A program made the position numbers and the translations under genes. The notes under the pieces were generated by a model that did not search any database, had not been told where the DNA came from, and saw only the letters and a program-made list of their open reading frames with translations. From assembly GCA_964548225.1 (NCBI GenBank), contig CAZJQP010000008.1:24451-88450 (forward strand): a stretch of 64,000 bases of DNA. The letters are read 5' to 3'. The DNA comes from CALMEH01 sp964548225 (GTDB lineage: Bacteria; Acidobacteriota; Blastocatellia; Pyrinomonadales; Pyrinomonadaceae). Positions 1 through 7,631 of the stretch are shown here, piece after piece (within the stretch, counting starts at the first letter, position 1; every line of letters begins with the position of its first letter).

Positions 1-93
1 AACCGCCGAAACGACTAATAGCACAACGAGGTAAATAGACGTTTTTAAAATCTTAAATCAATATTTTAGCTCATTTGCAAATTTGCCGGAGAC

Positions 94-927
94 TCAACTG
101 AATTTAGGCTTTCGTTTTTCTTCTAAAATTTGGATTTTATCTCCAACTCGCAGAATCTCGCCAGCCTCTTCAGGGATAAGATTTTGTCCAAACAGGATTT
201 TCTTTTTTAGGCTTCGTTTCGGTATCCGAAATGAAGCCATTGTTTTAAGCGGTTCAACGCCCTGTTTTTCACCTGTCTGTTGATTTATAGTTGTCATTAC
301 GCAACGGGCGCATGGTTTAACAACGTGAAAAACCGTATTGCCGATTTTAATTTTTTTCCATCCGTCTTCAGCAAAACTTTCCGCACCTGAAACCACCAGA
401 TTCGGGCGAAAACGATTCATCGGAACTTGTTGTTCAAGGCGTGAATTCAAATCATCGAGCGAGCTTTTGCCAATTAGCAAAAACGGATAAGCATCGGCAA
501 ACGAAACGTGGTCGCCCTTGTTCGCGGCATAGTAATAACTCACTTTGCGATGCGTTTCTTCCGGCATCATTACAAGGCGAATATTTGCTCCCAAAACATC
601 GCTAAACCATTCATTTATCGGCTTTTCATAAATTTTCGCCGCACATTTGCTTTGCCAAATCTGCACTTTTTCTGTGTTTTTGCCTTCAATTTCAAACGGC
701 ACAACCAATTTTGCCGAGCCGTTTGTAACGTGCAAACCATTTTCAGTAATCTCTGTTTCAAGCGTAGCCATTTTCGGGAATTCGCGCTGAGTTAAGAATT
801 TATTTGAATCATCAATCAACATCCAGCGTCGGTCAAACTCAAAACCGCGACGTTCGATTTTTGCTTCTTTTAGTGAAATGCCCTTCAAAGATTTAATTGG
901 ATAAATATTTATTTCGGAAAGAATCAT
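94..927 (-). CDS. MOSC domain-containing protein (YcbX-like)
   Basis: A 277-residue protein with a MOSC N-terminal beta-barrel (about residues 1-110, opening 'MILSEINIYPIKSLKG') followed by the MOSC domain (about 120-265). The conserved region 'NRFRPNLVV' and the cysteine motif 'PCARCVMTTI' near residue 208 are present. In characterised relatives this cysteine binds sulfur or the molybdenum cofactor, and the proteins take part in reductive detoxification of N-hydroxylated compounds or sulfur handling. No molybdoenzyme gene is adjacent, so the partner is unknown. The gene is transcribed away from groES and appears monocistronic within the window. Family assignment is firm; substrate is not. 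Confidence 0.9.
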   Translation of the reverse strand: MILSEINIYPIKSLKGISLKEAKIERRGFEFDRRWMLIDDSNKFLTQREFPKMATLETEITENGLHVTNGSAKLVVPFEIEGKNTEKVQIWQSKCAAKIYEKPINEWFSDVLGANIRLVMMPEETHRKVSYYYAANKGDHVSFADAYPFLLIGKSSLDDLNSRLEQQVPMNRFRPNLVVSGAESFAEDGWKKIKIGNTVFHVVKPCARCVMTTINQQTGEKQGVEPLKTMASFRIPKRSLKKKILFGQNLIPEEAGEILRVGDKIQILEEKRKPKFS

Positions 928-975
928 AAACTTGACAATACTGTTATCAGATTTTCTAAAACTTATTCGGAAGAC

Positions 976-1002
976 TTGACAGTTAAACTTTGTTTTTATA
1001 AA
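976..1002 (+). promoter_or_regulatory. Probable sigma-70 promoter of groESL
   Basis: A perfect TTGACA -35 box (976-981) is followed by TATAAA (997-1002) or TAAACT (999-1004), giving 15- or 17-bp spacing. The CIRCE operator begins right at the -10 region, which is the classical arrangement for HrcA-repressed chaperonin operons. Confidence 0.75.
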
Positions 1003-1029
1003 CTAGCACTTTCGTAGGGAGAGTGCTAA
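1003..1029 (+). promoter_or_regulatory. CIRCE operator (HrcA binding site)
   Basis: The inverted repeat CTAGCACTT-N9-GAGTGCTAA matches the CIRCE consensus TTAGCACTC-N9-GAGTGCTAA with two mismatches in the left arm and none in the right arm. It lies 73 bp upstream of the groES start. By family knowledge, HrcA binds here to repress groESL until heat stress. No hrcA gene is in the window. Confidence 0.92.
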
Positions 1030-1102
1030 AAATCTGTTTTAAACTGTCTCCGCGAAGTTATCTTATACTTTTTATTATAAATTCAAAAGGAGTTAAGTAA
1101 AT

Positions 1103-1420
1103 ATGGCAACAACAATTACACCATTACACGACCGCGTTATTGTGCGTCGGATTGAAGACAATGTAAATCAAACGGCTGGCGGACTTTTCATTCCCGATTC
1201 GGCAAAGGAAAAACCGCAAGAAGGCGAAGTAATCGCGGCAGGCGCGGGCAAATATAAAGAATCGGGTGAACGTCAAGCATTAGATGTCAAAACGGGCGAC
1301 CGTATTTTGTTCGGCAAATACAGCGGTTCGGAAATCAAAATTGACGGCGAAGAATTATTGATTATGCGCGAAGATGAAATCTTAGGAATCATCTCACGCG
1401 CCGGAGCAAATGCTAATTAG
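1103..1420 (+). CDS. groES: Co-chaperonin GroES
   Basis: A 105-residue Cpn10 protein, close to the usual 95-100. It shows the typical start 'ITPLHDRVIVRRIE', a mobile-loop region around 'NQTAGGLFIPDSAKEKPQEG', and the C-terminal 'GEELLIMREDEILGII'. GroES caps the GroEL cage and sets the folding chamber in the cytoplasm. A clear AAAGGAG ribosome binding site sits at 1086-1092, 10 bp before the ATG. First gene of the groES-groEL operon under CIRCE control. Confidence 0.98.
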   Translation: MATTITPLHDRVIVRRIEDNVNQTAGGLFIPDSAKEKPQEGEVIAAGAGKYKESGERQALDVKTGDRILFGKYSGSEIKIDGEELLIMREDEILGIISRAGANAN

Positions 1421-1500
1421 TTTCCGGTTTCTGGTTTTCGGTTTCTAGTTGGAAGCAACATACCGAAAACGAGAAACGAGAAACGCGAAACAAGAAACTA
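1419..1500. repeat. Heptamer array pair in the groES-groEL gap
   Basis: The 91-bp gap holds a left arm of period-7 units based on GTTTCYG/GTTTTCG and a right arm GAAACGA-GAAACGA-GAAACGC-GAAACAA-GAAACTA. The right arm is largely complementary to the left, so transcripts can fold into a long imperfect hairpin immediately before the groEL Shine-Dalgarno (AAAGGAG, about 1500-1506). Confidence 0.8.
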
Positions 1501-1511
1501 AAGGAGATATT

Positions 1512-3152
1512 ATGGCAAAACAAGTTATTCATGGTGAAGAGTCGAGAGCCGCAATTTTGCGTGGCGTAAATCAGTTGGCTGATGCGGTAAAAGTTACGTT
1601 GGGACCGAAAGGACGCAATGTTGTAATTGACAAAAAATTCGGTTCGCCGACGATTACGAAAGACGGCGTAACGGTTGCAAAAGAGATTGAATTGAAAGAT
1701 TCGCTCGAAAATATGGGCGCACAAATGGTGCGCGAAGTTGCTTCAAAAACGAGCGATGTTGCCGGCGACGGAACAACGACCGCGACGGTTTTGGCGCAAG
1801 CGATTTTCAAAGAAGGCGTTCGCACAGTTGCCGCCGGAGCAAATCCGATGGCACTCAAACGCGGCATTGATAAAGCAGTTGCGGCAGTTGTCGAACAAAT
1901 CGGACTCAATGCAAAACCTGTGAAAAGCGACGACATTGCGAATGTCGGCACAGTTTCGGCAAACGGCGACACGAAAATCGGTGAAATCATTGCGGAAGCG
2001 ATGGACAAAGTCGGTAAAGACGGCGTAATCACGGTTGAAGAATCGCGCACGATGGATACGACTTTGGAAGTTGTTGACGGAATGCAGTTTGACCGCGGCT
2101 ATCTTTCGCCTTATTTCGTAACCGACGCGGACAGAATGGAAGCCGTTTTGGACGAGCCGATGATTCTTATCAACGAGAAAAAAGTTTCAAATATGCGCGA
2201 TCTGTTGCCGATTTTGGAACAAGTTGCGAAAATGGGCAGACCGCTTTTGATTATCGCGGAAGATGTTGAAGGCGAAGCGTTGGCGACTTTGGTTGTCAAT
2301 AAATTGCGCGGCACTCTGAATGTTGCGGCGGTTAAAGCACCCGGATTCGGTGATAGAAGAAAAGCGATGTTGGAAGACATTGCAACCCTGACGGGCGGCA
2401 AAGTCATCAGCGAAGATTTGGGTATCAAACTCGAATCAATCACGCTCGAAGATTTGGGCAACGCGAAACGCATCACGATTGACAAAGACAATACGACCAT
2501 CGTTGACGGACAAGGTTCGGGCGAAGCAGTCGAAGGTCGCGTCAAAACGATTCGCAATCAGATGGAAGAAACTTCCAGCGATTACGACCGCGAAAAATTG
2601 CAAGAACGTCTGGCTAAATTAGTCGGCGGTGTCGCGGTTATCAAAGTCGGCGCGGCTACGGAAACCGAAATGAAGGAAAAGAAAGCGCGGGTCGAAGACG
2701 CAATGCACGCAACCCGTGCGGCTGTCGAAGAAGGAATCGTCGCGGGCGGCGGTGTCGCATTGGTTCGCGCTTCGCGTGTTTTGGACGAATTCAACACCGA
2801 TAGCGAAGATATGGACGAAAACATCGGCGTAACGATTGTTCGCCGTGCGCTCGAAGAACCGCTTCGCCAAATTGCACAAAACGCGGGAATGGAAGGCGCG
2901 GTCATCGTCGGCAAAGTGCGCGAAGGCGAAGGCGAAAACTTCGGCTTCAACGCCGCAACCGAAAAATTTGAAGATTTGGTTGCCGCCGGTGTCATTGACC
3001 CTGCAAAAGTTACCCGCACGGCTCTGCAAAATGCGGCTTCAATCGCCGGATTGATGCTCACGACCGAAGCAATGATTGCCGATGTCGCCGACGAAAAAGG
3101 CGAACACGGCGGAATGCCCGGCGGAATGGGCGGAATGGGAATGGGAATGTAA
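1512..3152 (+). CDS. groEL: Chaperonin GroEL
   Basis: A 546-residue Hsp60 chaperonin of normal length. The ATG at 1512 follows an AAAGGAGATATT ribosome binding site and gives the canonical start 'MAKQVIHGEESRAAILRGVN'; an in-frame upstream start at 1449 would run through repeat DNA and is rejected. Hallmarks include 'VTLGPKGRNVVIDKKFG', the ATP-binding 'GDGTTTATVLAQAI', and the C-terminal Gly-Gly-Met tail 'GGMPGGMGGMGMGM', which lies inside the folding chamber. It folds newly made proteins with GroES. The GGM tail suggests a housekeeping copy. Confidence 0.99.
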   Translation: MAKQVIHGEESRAAILRGVNQLADAVKVTLGPKGRNVVIDKKFGSPTITKDGVTVAKEIELKDSLENMGAQMVREVASKTSDVAGDGTTTATVLAQAIFKEGVRTVAAGANPMALKRGIDKAVAAVVEQIGLNAKPVKSDDIANVGTVSANGDTKIGEIIAEAMDKVGKDGVITVEESRTMDTTLEVVDGMQFDRGYLSPYFVTDADRMEAVLDEPMILINEKKVSNMRDLLPILEQVAKMGRPLLIIAEDVEGEALATLVVNKLRGTLNVAAVKAPGFGDRRKAMLEDIATLTGGKVISEDLGIKLESITLEDLGNAKRITIDKDNTTIVDGQGSGEAVEGRVKTIRNQMEETSSDYDREKLQERLAKLVGGVAVIKVGAATETEMKEKKARVEDAMHATRAAVEEGIVAGGGVALVRASRVLDEFNTDSEDMDENIGVTIVRRALEEPLRQIAQNAGMEGAVIVGKVREGEGENFGFNAATEKFEDLVAAGVIDPAKVTRTALQNAASIAGLMLTTEAMIADVADEKGEHGGMPGGMGGMGMGM

Positions 3153-3155
3153 TCT

Positions 3156-3190
3156 GAAATTACGAATTTCAAATTACGAATTACGAAAGG
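3156..3190. repeat. Heptamer array after groEL
   Basis: Period-7 run GAAATTA-CGAATTT-CAAATTA-CGAATTA-CGAAAGG directly behind the groEL stop codon. It abuts the terminator hairpin. Confidence 0.65.
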
Positions 3191-3220
3191 CTTCGTTTAG
3201 ATTTAAGCGAAGCCCTTTCT
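3186..3220 (+). terminator. Intrinsic terminator of groESL
   Basis: Stem AAAGGCTTCG / CGAAGCCCTTT with a 12-nt loop followed by a T-rich stretch, 33 bp after groEL. The converging gene at 3242-3667 may use it as well. Confidence 0.7.
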
Positions 3221-3241
3221 ATTTTACTATTTCAATCTTAT

Positions 3242-3667
3242 TTAATTCTCATCAGATGGCTCAATAAATTTCGCTAATTTTTCACGAACTGTTGAAATAT
3301 CAATTCCTGCTGATTTAATCTCTCCATCTGACCATTTATCTGGATTTTTCCATGCTTCACTTTTAAACTTTCTTAATTTTGTAGCAAGCTCTCTTTCCTC
3401 ATCAGTTTCAGCTATATTCATTAAATCCATACCAGCTATATCCCAATCTACGGATAACCTTAATTCCCTTTCTCGTGAAGTTTTCGCTCCACCTTCGAGT
3501 TCATTTAAATAATTAACAGTATTTGTAACAGCCCGCGTTATACTCTCCATTGCTTGTTGATGTTGTTGGGAGCGATTATACCAATCTTTAATTTTGGTCA
3601 CTCCAACCCCAATAATAGGACCTACAACCCACTTCGCTAACAATAAAAGCAAATTTTCTTCTGGCAT
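3242..3667 (-). CDS. Hypothetical helical protein
   Basis: A 141-residue protein with no recognised family. The N-terminus has a short hydrophobic stretch ('LLLLLAKWVVGPIIGVGV', residues 6-23) that could anchor it to the membrane. The rest is charged and probably alpha-helical. A GGGAGAGAG ribosome binding site precedes the ATG. It is oriented against groEL and stands alone. The AT-rich composition compared with groEL suggests an accessory gene. Confidence 0.7.
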   Translation of the reverse strand: MPEENLLLLLAKWVVGPIIGVGVTKIKDWYNRSQQHQQAMESITRAVTNTVNYLNELEGGAKTSRERELRLSVDWDIAGMDLMNIAETDEERELATKLRKFKSEAWKNPDKWSDGEIKSAGIDISTVREKLAKFIEPSDEN

Positions 3668-3929
3668 TATCTCTCTCCCAAATTTTTCAATAAATCAAGT
3701 GGTTTGATATTACTTTGATTTTGGATTTCTTACAACCTATTATTGCTTTTCAATAAATTTAAATTAGAAGTATTTTGCTGAGAAACGCAAAAGTTAAATC
3801 TTTAGCGAATTAATAATTAAATCCCATCCACAAAAGCATCTACCACGATTTGTAGTGATTTTGAATAGATTTAATTTTTACACCTAATATTTTGCAGTTT
3901 TGGTATAAAATAAACCGAGAGGTAAATTT

Positions 3930-4127
3930 ATGATAACCACAGCACAGGACGTTTTGGAGAGATTCGGGCAACTTCCCTTGCCGGAGAGGAAAAAAGTTGT
4001 TTCGGTTATTTTGCGCGAATCTTTGGACACGGAAACGCCGGAAATATCGGATGAAGAACTAATCTTTAACGCCGAAGAGATTTTTTTGGAACTTGACCGA
4101 TGCGAGGCGGAAGATGGCAGAACCTAA
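3930..4127 (+). CDS. Putative antitoxin of a MazF/PemK-type pair
   Basis: A 65-residue acidic protein ('TTAQDVLERFGQLPLPERKKVV', 'DEEL...NAEEIFLELD') directly upstream of, and overlapping by 14 bp, a MazF-like gene. Size, acidity and gene order fit a type II antitoxin that neutralises the downstream toxin. It resembles the 'addiction module protein' style of short helical antitoxins rather than an AbrB-type MazE, and no DNA-binding fold is evident. A GAGAGGTAA sequence upstream can serve as ribosome binding site. Confidence 0.75.
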   Translation: MITTAQDVLERFGQLPLPERKKVVSVILRESLDTETPEISDEELIFNAEEIFLELDRCEAEDGRT

Positions 4128-4428
4128 TCGCGGCGAGGTTTGGTTGGTTGATTTGGGCTATGCGGCAAAGGTTCGTCCGTGTCTTGTCGTGAGCATTCCC
4201 GCCGAATTGGAAGACCGCGCACTTGCTACACTTGTTCCTCATACAACCGCTCTGCGCGGTTCGCGTTTTGAAGTCGAATTAAAAATCCGTTTCCTCAGAA
4301 AAGGCGGTTTCGACGCGCAAAACCTTGTAACAATCCCGCACGCCAAACTAATTCGCAAACTCGGCAGTCTAAACGAAAATGAATTACGGCAAATCGAAGA
4401 AAAATTAAAATTTTGGCTTGGTCTATAA
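4114..4428 (+). CDS. MazF/PemK-family mRNA interferase toxin
   Basis: A 104-residue protein with the family opening 'NRGEVWLVDLGYAAKVRPCLVVSI', central 'ATLVPHTTALRGSRFEVEL', and 'LVTIPHAKLIRKLGSL', which matches the PemK/MazF fold. The family cleaves mRNA at short sequence motifs and arrests growth. The ATG at 4114 is preferred over an in-frame TTG at 4093 because GAGGCGG sits just before it. It overlaps the antitoxin gene, implying translational coupling. Confidence 0.9.
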   Translation: MAEPNRGEVWLVDLGYAAKVRPCLVVSIPAELEDRALATLVPHTTALRGSRFEVELKIRFLRKGGFDAQNLVTIPHAKLIRKLGSLNENELRQIEEKLKFWLGL

Positions 4429-4485
4429 AATGAACGCATTTTAAGGTTTTGCGTTATAATCGGTTTGAGGCGAGGTAATAAAAAT

Positions 4486-4737
4486 ATGGCAACGACTATT
4501 TTTGAAGGAACTTGGGACGAAATCGTAAAACACGCGGCGGAATTTAGTGGACGGCGTTTGCGCGTTACGGTTTTAGCGGAAGAGCAAAAACCGCAACCGA
4601 ATCGGAAGATGCAGGAGATTATGGAAAAAGTTAAAGAGTTGCAAAAAGATATGCGTTTTACCGACGGCTCAAAGACGCAGGAAATACTTCGTAACGCTCG
4701 AAGTGGCGCAATGTTTGGCGGGGAGATAGATGAGTAA
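4486..4737 (+). CDS. Putative antitoxin of the PIN-domain pair
   Basis: An 83-residue protein, 'MATTIFEGTWDEIVKHAAEFSGRRLRVTVL', overlapping the next PIN gene by 8 bp. The 'GTWDEIxxHAxEFxGRRLRVTVL' start is typical of small proteins found upstream of PIN toxins, where the N-terminal part binds DNA and the C-terminal helix blocks the toxin. Start chosen at ATG 4486 behind GAGG; the 7-codon upstream extension (TTG) is unlikely. Confidence 0.75.
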   Translation: MATTIFEGTWDEIVKHAAEFSGRRLRVTVLAEEQKPQPNRKMQEIMEKVKELQKDMRFTDGSKTQEILRNARSGAMFGGEIDE

Positions 4738-5098
4738 TTTATTTGCAGTTGTTCCCGATGCCAATGTTTTGATTGCGCTTTGTGCGAAAGAAAAAGACAA
4801 ACTCCAAACCGCCGAAGCTGCTTTTAAACATTACACCAAGCAAGGTTATGAGTTTTTTGCGCCGAGTGTTTTAGTCGCGGAAGTGATTTTTGTTTTATGT
4901 CAAAAATTGGCAGACGGCTCGTTGACTCAGCCCGAATACGACAAAGCGATAGACGTTTTTGGAGATTATTTGCAAGGCATCGAGTTATCACCAAACGGCG
5001 AAGCGTCTTTGCTTAAACGTGCAGTTGAAATCCGCTTCGGTAACGGTTGCAGTCGCTCGTCCGACAGTCTTTATATCGCGCTTGCCTCAATCTCTTAA
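4730..5098 (+). CDS. PIN-domain toxin, C-terminally truncated (VapC-like)
   Basis: A 122-residue PIN protein. The first acidic residue (VPDANVLIAL), the central glutamate (VAEVIFVL) and the third acidic site (SSDSLYIALA) are visible. The reading frame then stops within three residues, before the usual 'LVTxDxxL' strand carrying the fourth acidic residue. PIN toxins are metal-dependent RNases needing about four acids, so this copy may be inactive or weakened. The stop is followed by GC-rich sequence and then a hairpin repeat at 5172, so insertion or decay may have removed the end. Confidence 0.8.
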   Translation: MSNLFAVVPDANVLIALCAKEKDKLQTAEAAFKHYTKQGYEFFAPSVLVAEVIFVLCQKLADGSLTQPEYDKAIDVFGDYLQGIELSPNGEASLLKRAVEIRFGNGCSRSSDSLYIALASIS

Positions 5099-5171
5099 TA
5101 ATTTAGAACCGACGGTTCGGTTAGCGCGTGGGGCGAAACCGTCAGCGCGACGATTACGGGATAAATTAATC

Positions 5172-5335
5172 AAAAGGCAGAAACACGACCGTAAGAGAGT
5201 GTGTCGAAAGTTAATAGTTTGACACACTTCCTTACGGTCGTGTTTCTGCCTTTTGAGGTTACTACACACTTCCTCACGGTCGTGTTTCTGCCTTTTGAGG
5301 TTACTACACACTTCCTTACGGTCGTGTTTCTGCCT
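5172..5335. repeat. Long hairpin plus three 42-bp direct repeats (GCAGAAACACG family)
   Basis: A near-perfect 34-bp inverted repeat (5172-5205 with 5221-5254) starts AAAAGGCAGAAACACGACCG. The right arm continues as a 42-bp unit repeated from 5222, 5264 and 5306 (the last partial). Each unit contains CTTACGGTCGTGTTTCTGCC. Related hairpins lie at 7546, 11902, 46328 and the right window edge. Confidence 0.9.
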
Positions 5336-5434
5336 TAAATTTTATGTTTTTTAATGTTTTTTAAGGATTTTTTAAGTAAAAGGCGCGTAAAATACTAAAT
5401 TGTAACGAAATCATTTATTTGCAAGGGGGAAAAG

Positions 5435-7534
5435 ATGAAGCTAAAGAAAATCGGGGTTTTGTTTATCAATTTAGTTTGCATCGGCGCGTTTTACATAAAT
5501 GTTCACGCCTTGCCGGGCGATTTGGATACAACGTTTGACGGGGACGGGAAAGTTTTAACGACCATCGGCAGTTCGTCTATTGGGTATGATATGGCAGTTC
5601 AGGCGGACGGTAAGATTGTCGTCGTCGGAACTAATTTGCTTAATACGAGCAATTATGAAGTCGTGCTGGCGCGTTATAACACCGATGGTTCTTTAGATTC
5701 GGGTTTCGGAACGGACGGAACGATTCTTTTGCAAGAGCCGAATCATCAATTTGCCAGATGCGTGGCGATTCGACCGGACGGCAAGATTATCGTCGTCGGA
5801 CAGGAAGGCAACGACGATGTCGCAAAACCGGCGGTTTATCGGTTTAATACCAACGGAAGCCTCGATACGACCTTCGGCACGAACGGCAAAGCGATTTTCA
5901 ATAGTGTTACTCGAAGCGCGGGAGTTGATGTCGCTCTTCAGCCGGACGGCAAAATAGTCGTTGCGGGACATATCAACTTCGACTTTGCGGTTTTTCGATT
6001 TAACAGCGATGGCACCGCCGACACGACCTTTAATACGACCGGCTACAATACTTTCCCAAACTCTTGGTTGGCTAATACTGTGGCTTTGCAAGTGGACGGT
6101 AAAATTATTGTCGGCGGTTCGCTCAGCTATTTGGACACAGGATTGTGGGGACGATTTAATACCGACGGCACACTCGAAGGCAGTTTGATAGAAAGCGATG
6201 TTGATATTCGGGATGTCGCCATCCAAGCGGACGGAAAAATAGTTTTTGTCGGATATGGTGCCGGGTCGGTTACGTCCGGAATGGCAATAACCCGCTACAA
6301 TACCGATAAAACGCTGGATAGAAATTTTGGCAACATGGGCATTAACGTCGTTTCATTCAGAAATATTCCTGATGGCTTAGCTGAGGCTAATTCGGTCGCT
6401 ATCCAACCCGATGGGCGAATAATCATCGGCGGTTATGTGTCCAGCAACAATCCCCCTTCTTTCGCGTTAGCCCGTTTTAATTCTAACGGTTTTCTCGATG
6501 TCGGATTTGGAGACAATGGAAAGATCGAGACCTCAATGGGCGTTACGGGTAACGGTAACGGACAACAGATAACTACTTTACAGATACAGCCGGACGGTAA
6601 AGTAGTTGCCGCCGGATACACCCGCAATCCGGCGAATACCATTTACAGTTTTGCCATTGCGCGTTACAACGGAGGCGGTTCAAATACTTTACCTAACCGG
6701 GCGATATATGACTTCGACGGCGACGGACGAAGCGATATTTCCGTCTATCGTCCCTCGACAAATACTTGGTATAACCTTTTAAGCCTCAATTCAACTTATG
6801 ATATTCGACAATTCGGCATCAGCGCAGACGTTCTCGCGCCCGCCGATTATACTGGCGACGGCAGAACCGATATTTCCATCTATCGCCAGAGTAACGGTTC
6901 GTGGTGGTATCAATACTTCCTCAACTCAAATACTTTAAGGTCAACCGCAGGATCTACAATTGCGAGTAACTCCAAGGCGTTGCCGAGCGATTTCGACGGC
7001 GACGGGCGGGCGGATTTTGTTCTTTACTCGCCGACAACAGGTGTTTGGAGTCGTAAATCAATCGCCAGCGGAATGACTTCAAACGTAACTTTCGGCATTG
7101 CTGACGATAAACCACTTGTTGGAGATTTTGACGGCGACGGCAAATCCGATCCGGCAATCTTTCGTCCTTCGACGGGCGATTGGTGGTTTCGCTCCTCGAT
7201 TAACAACGCCCAACTTGCCACGCGCTGGGGAATTTCAACCGACAAACCCGTTCCGGCGGACTACGACGGCGACCGCAAAACCGATTTTGCCGTTTATCGT
7301 GAAGGCGTTTGGTATATCTACAACAGTTCAAACGGTTCTTACACGATTTTCAGTTTCGGACTCGCGGAAGATAAGCCCGTTCCGGCGGATTATGACGGCG
7401 ACGGAAAAGCGGATATTGCGGTCTTTCGTCCGTCAACAGGAATTTGGTATCTAATGCGTTCGACAGCGGGTTTTACGGCATTGCAGTTTGGAATTTCAAC
7501 CGATATTCCGACTCCGAATGCTTTCGTGCCTTAA
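5435..7534 (+). CDS. Secreted delta-60 / VCBS repeat protein
   Basis: A 699-residue exported protein. A signal peptide (residues 1-25, cut near 'VHA') precedes about seven delta-60 repeats, each roughly 55 residues with 'QxDGKIVVVG...RYNxDGSLDxxFG'. From residue about 425 follow about six VCBS/FG-GAP units of type 'DFDGDGKSDPAIFRPSTGDWW', each with a calcium-binding DxDGDG loop. Such proteins form beta-propellers at the cell surface, probably for adhesion or binding; no enzyme domain is visible. AAGGGGG precedes the ATG. It is a tandem paralogue of the next gene and the two C-terminal units are nearly identical. Confidence 0.9.
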   Translation: MKLKKIGVLFINLVCIGAFYINVHALPGDLDTTFDGDGKVLTTIGSSSIGYDMAVQADGKIVVVGTNLLNTSNYEVVLARYNTDGSLDSGFGTDGTILLQEPNHQFARCVAIRPDGKIIVVGQEGNDDVAKPAVYRFNTNGSLDTTFGTNGKAIFNSVTRSAGVDVALQPDGKIVVAGHINFDFAVFRFNSDGTADTTFNTTGYNTFPNSWLANTVALQVDGKIIVGGSLSYLDTGLWGRFNTDGTLEGSLIESDVDIRDVAIQADGKIVFVGYGAGSVTSGMAITRYNTDKTLDRNFGNMGINVVSFRNIPDGLAEANSVAIQPDGRIIIGGYVSSNNPPSFALARFNSNGFLDVGFGDNGKIETSMGVTGNGNGQQITTLQIQPDGKVVAAGYTRNPANTIYSFAIARYNGGGSNTLPNRAIYDFDGDGRSDISVYRPSTNTWYNLLSLNSTYDIRQFGISADVLAPADYTGDGRTDISIYRQSNGSWWYQYFLNSNTLRSTAGSTIASNSKALPSDFDGDGRADFVLYSPTTGVWSRKSIASGMTSNVTFGIADDKPLVGDFDGDGKSDPAIFRPSTGDWWFRSSINNAQLATRWGISTDKPVPADYDGDRKTDFAVYREGVWYIYNSSNGSYTIFSFGLAEDKPVPADYDGDGKADIAVFRPSTGIWYLMRSTAGFTALQFGISTDIPTPNAFVP

Positions 7535-7545
7535 ATAAAAAGGGC

Positions 7546-7610
7546 AGAAACACGCACGAAGTAAGCGTGTGATTTGCTAAGGAAAACACACTTACTTCGT
7601 GCGTGTTTCT
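7546..7610. repeat. Long hairpin between the two VCBS genes
   Basis: Left arm GAAACACGCACGAAGTAAG with GTGTG, right arm CACACTTACTTCGTGCGTGTTTC, complementary apart from one bulged base. Member of the GCAGAAACACG hairpin family. It could end transcription of the first VCBS gene. Confidence 0.85.
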
Positions 7611-7631
7611 ATATTAAAAACAGAGGGAAAA

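Noticed and set aside
1..93. Start of an exported protein on the minus strand at the left edge
   Set aside because: The inverse strand can be read as a hydrophobic 'LVVLLVVSAV' segment, but no ATG, GTG or TTG stands in frame before it within the window and a stop lies three codons upstream.
1571..2050. Long antisense frames within groEL and other conserved genes
   Set aside because: They are shadows of codon bias; the sense frames encode clear families.
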